Source of the DNA: Sulfuricurvum sp.
Lineage (GTDB): Bacteria > Campylobacterota > Campylobacteria > Campylobacterales > Sulfurimonadaceae
DNA: 7,287 nucleotides
Assembly: GCA_030679635.1 (NCBI GenBank)
Contig: JAUXSZ010000205.1
Location: 1-7,287 of the forward strand
Direction of reading: 5' to 3'
In this document: piece after piece, positions 6,679 to 7,287 of the stretch
Numbering within the stretch: the stretch's first letter is position 1
How the letters are laid out: each line of letters starts with the position of its first letter
Translations under genes and position numbers: made by a program
Notes under the pieces: model-generated
What the model was told of the DNA's origin: nothing
Database searches by the model: none
Seen by the model: the letters and a program-made list of their open reading frames with translations, nothing else

Positions 6679-7287
6679 ATGAACAGACGGTGGATTGGAA
6701 TATTGGTGATGATCCCAATGCTCCATGCTCAAGATATGAATACCACTACAAGTACGACATTTGGAGGTCGTAATGCAGCAGGCATGGATGGATACGGCAA
6801 GCAACTGTATGTTCAGGATGTAACTATCAAAACACAAAATTATAAAGTTGATACTTTTTGGAAGCGTTTTTTTAATTCGGATGATAAAACAACTACCGTG
6901 ACAGAACTCACAACGCGGGCAACATCACAATTGAGTGTTGAAGCATCTTCTGCATGTTCAATTGCAGGAAACGGCGAACTTCCATCGCAAGGGTGCTCAG
7001 GGCAAAAACCGTTTTTAGTCAATGATGAAGCGGTTAGCGGACTTAATAACGGGGATTCCGTAAGTTTGATTTTTCAACCTGTAAAAGAGGATACCGCGGG
7101 TGTTTTGCTTTACAGTAATAGCAATGCCAATGTCGTTTATCCGCTTGATATCGGTCGAAATGGAGCTTTTTATCAAAGCTCAGCCGTGGTTCAATCAGGC
7201 AGTAAACAGACTTTTTTCGGATTTTTTACCAATATCTTCAATTTTTTCTTTGATCAGCTACTTGGGAGCAGTTTTTTAACTACACCC
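6679..7287 (+). CDS. Secreted protein of unknown family, 3' end outside window
   Basis: Open to the window edge with 203 residues visible and no stop. It starts MNRRWIGILVMIPMLHAQD: a basic n-region, a short hydrophobic core and an LHA cleavage site, so a Sec signal peptide of about 17 residues exporting it to the periplasm or beyond. The mature part is rich in Thr, Ser, Asn and Gly, with two cysteines (93 and 106) that could form a disulfide and probable beta-rich stretches (DSVSLIFQPV, TAGVLLYS, ANVVYPLDIG). Two aromatic patches stand out: FWKRFF (60-65) and a Phe-rich stretch at 179-196 with eight Phe in 13 residues. I do not recognise the family. Position after a prepilin peptidase and a pilin-like gene suggests a pilus-associated, adhesin-like or outer-surface component. 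ATG 6676 is the alternative start. Confidence 0.65.
   Translation, partial: MNRRWIGILVMIPMLHAQDMNTTTSTTFGGRNAAGMDGYGKQLYVQDVTIKTQNYKVDTFWKRFFNSDDKTTTVTELTTRATSQLSVEASSACSIAGNGELPSQGCSGQKPFLVNDEAVSGLNNGDSVSLIFQPVKEDTAGVLLYSNSNANVVYPLDIGRNGAFYQSSAVVQSGSKQTFFGFFTNIFNFFFDQLLGSSFLTTP

Noticed and set aside
7191..7260. Several T5-T6 runs in the secreted-protein gene as possible phase-variation tracts
   Set aside because: The runs are short and simply encode Phe codons. Contingency loci in this phylum usually use longer homopolymers, often G/C tracts.
1..7287. Insertion sequences, CRISPR arrays, tRNA or rRNA genes
   Set aside because: No transposase-like frame, regularly spaced repeats, cloverleaf-like sequence or rRNA-like stretch was seen on either strand.

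Overview
The window looks like chromosomal DNA of a Campylobacterota (Epsilonproteobacteria) bacterium, probably a Sulfurimonas/Sulfuricurvum-type sulfur oxidiser. This rests on the tight gene packing, a short Tex protein of about 700 residues, moderate-to-low GC and very AT-rich promoter DNA. It is inferred from style and protein flavour, not from a marker gene, and the genus is a guess.

Left block (1-2826, + strand): the 3' part of a gene encoding a NYN/PIN-like putative nuclease is followed 18 bp later by a complete tex gene, an S1-domain nucleic-acid-binding transcription factor. They probably form one transcription unit concerned with RNA.

Central block (5789 down to 2845, - strand): a two-gene operon. 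A NarK/NasA-type nitrate/nitrite transporter (425 aa) is followed after 29 bp by a 545-aa protein. That protein joins an N-terminal PP2C-type Ser/Thr phosphatase, a C-terminal Hanks-type protein kinase and a final membrane anchor. A kinase/phosphatase next to a nitrate transporter also occurs in assimilatory nitrate loci of other Proteobacteria, so the pair is best read as transport plus post-translational control. No nitrate or nitrite reductase lies in the window. This operon converges on tex, with only 18 bp between the stop codons.

The 208-bp divergent intergenic region (5790-5997) is extremely AT-rich. It holds candidate -10 boxes for the transporter operon and a perfect 7-5-7 inverted repeat that could be an operator.

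Right block (5998-7287, + strand): three tightly packed genes. They encode a minimal A24 prepilin peptidase (no methyltransferase half, TTG start), a 90-residue protein with an Arg-Arg-Gly leader and one hydrophobic helix resembling Tad/class III pilin-like proteins, and the start of a secreted protein of unknown family cut off by the window edge. Together they suggest a small or unusual pilus-like or surface-structure locus. This is the least explained part of the window. The block is visibly richer in AT than the tex region.
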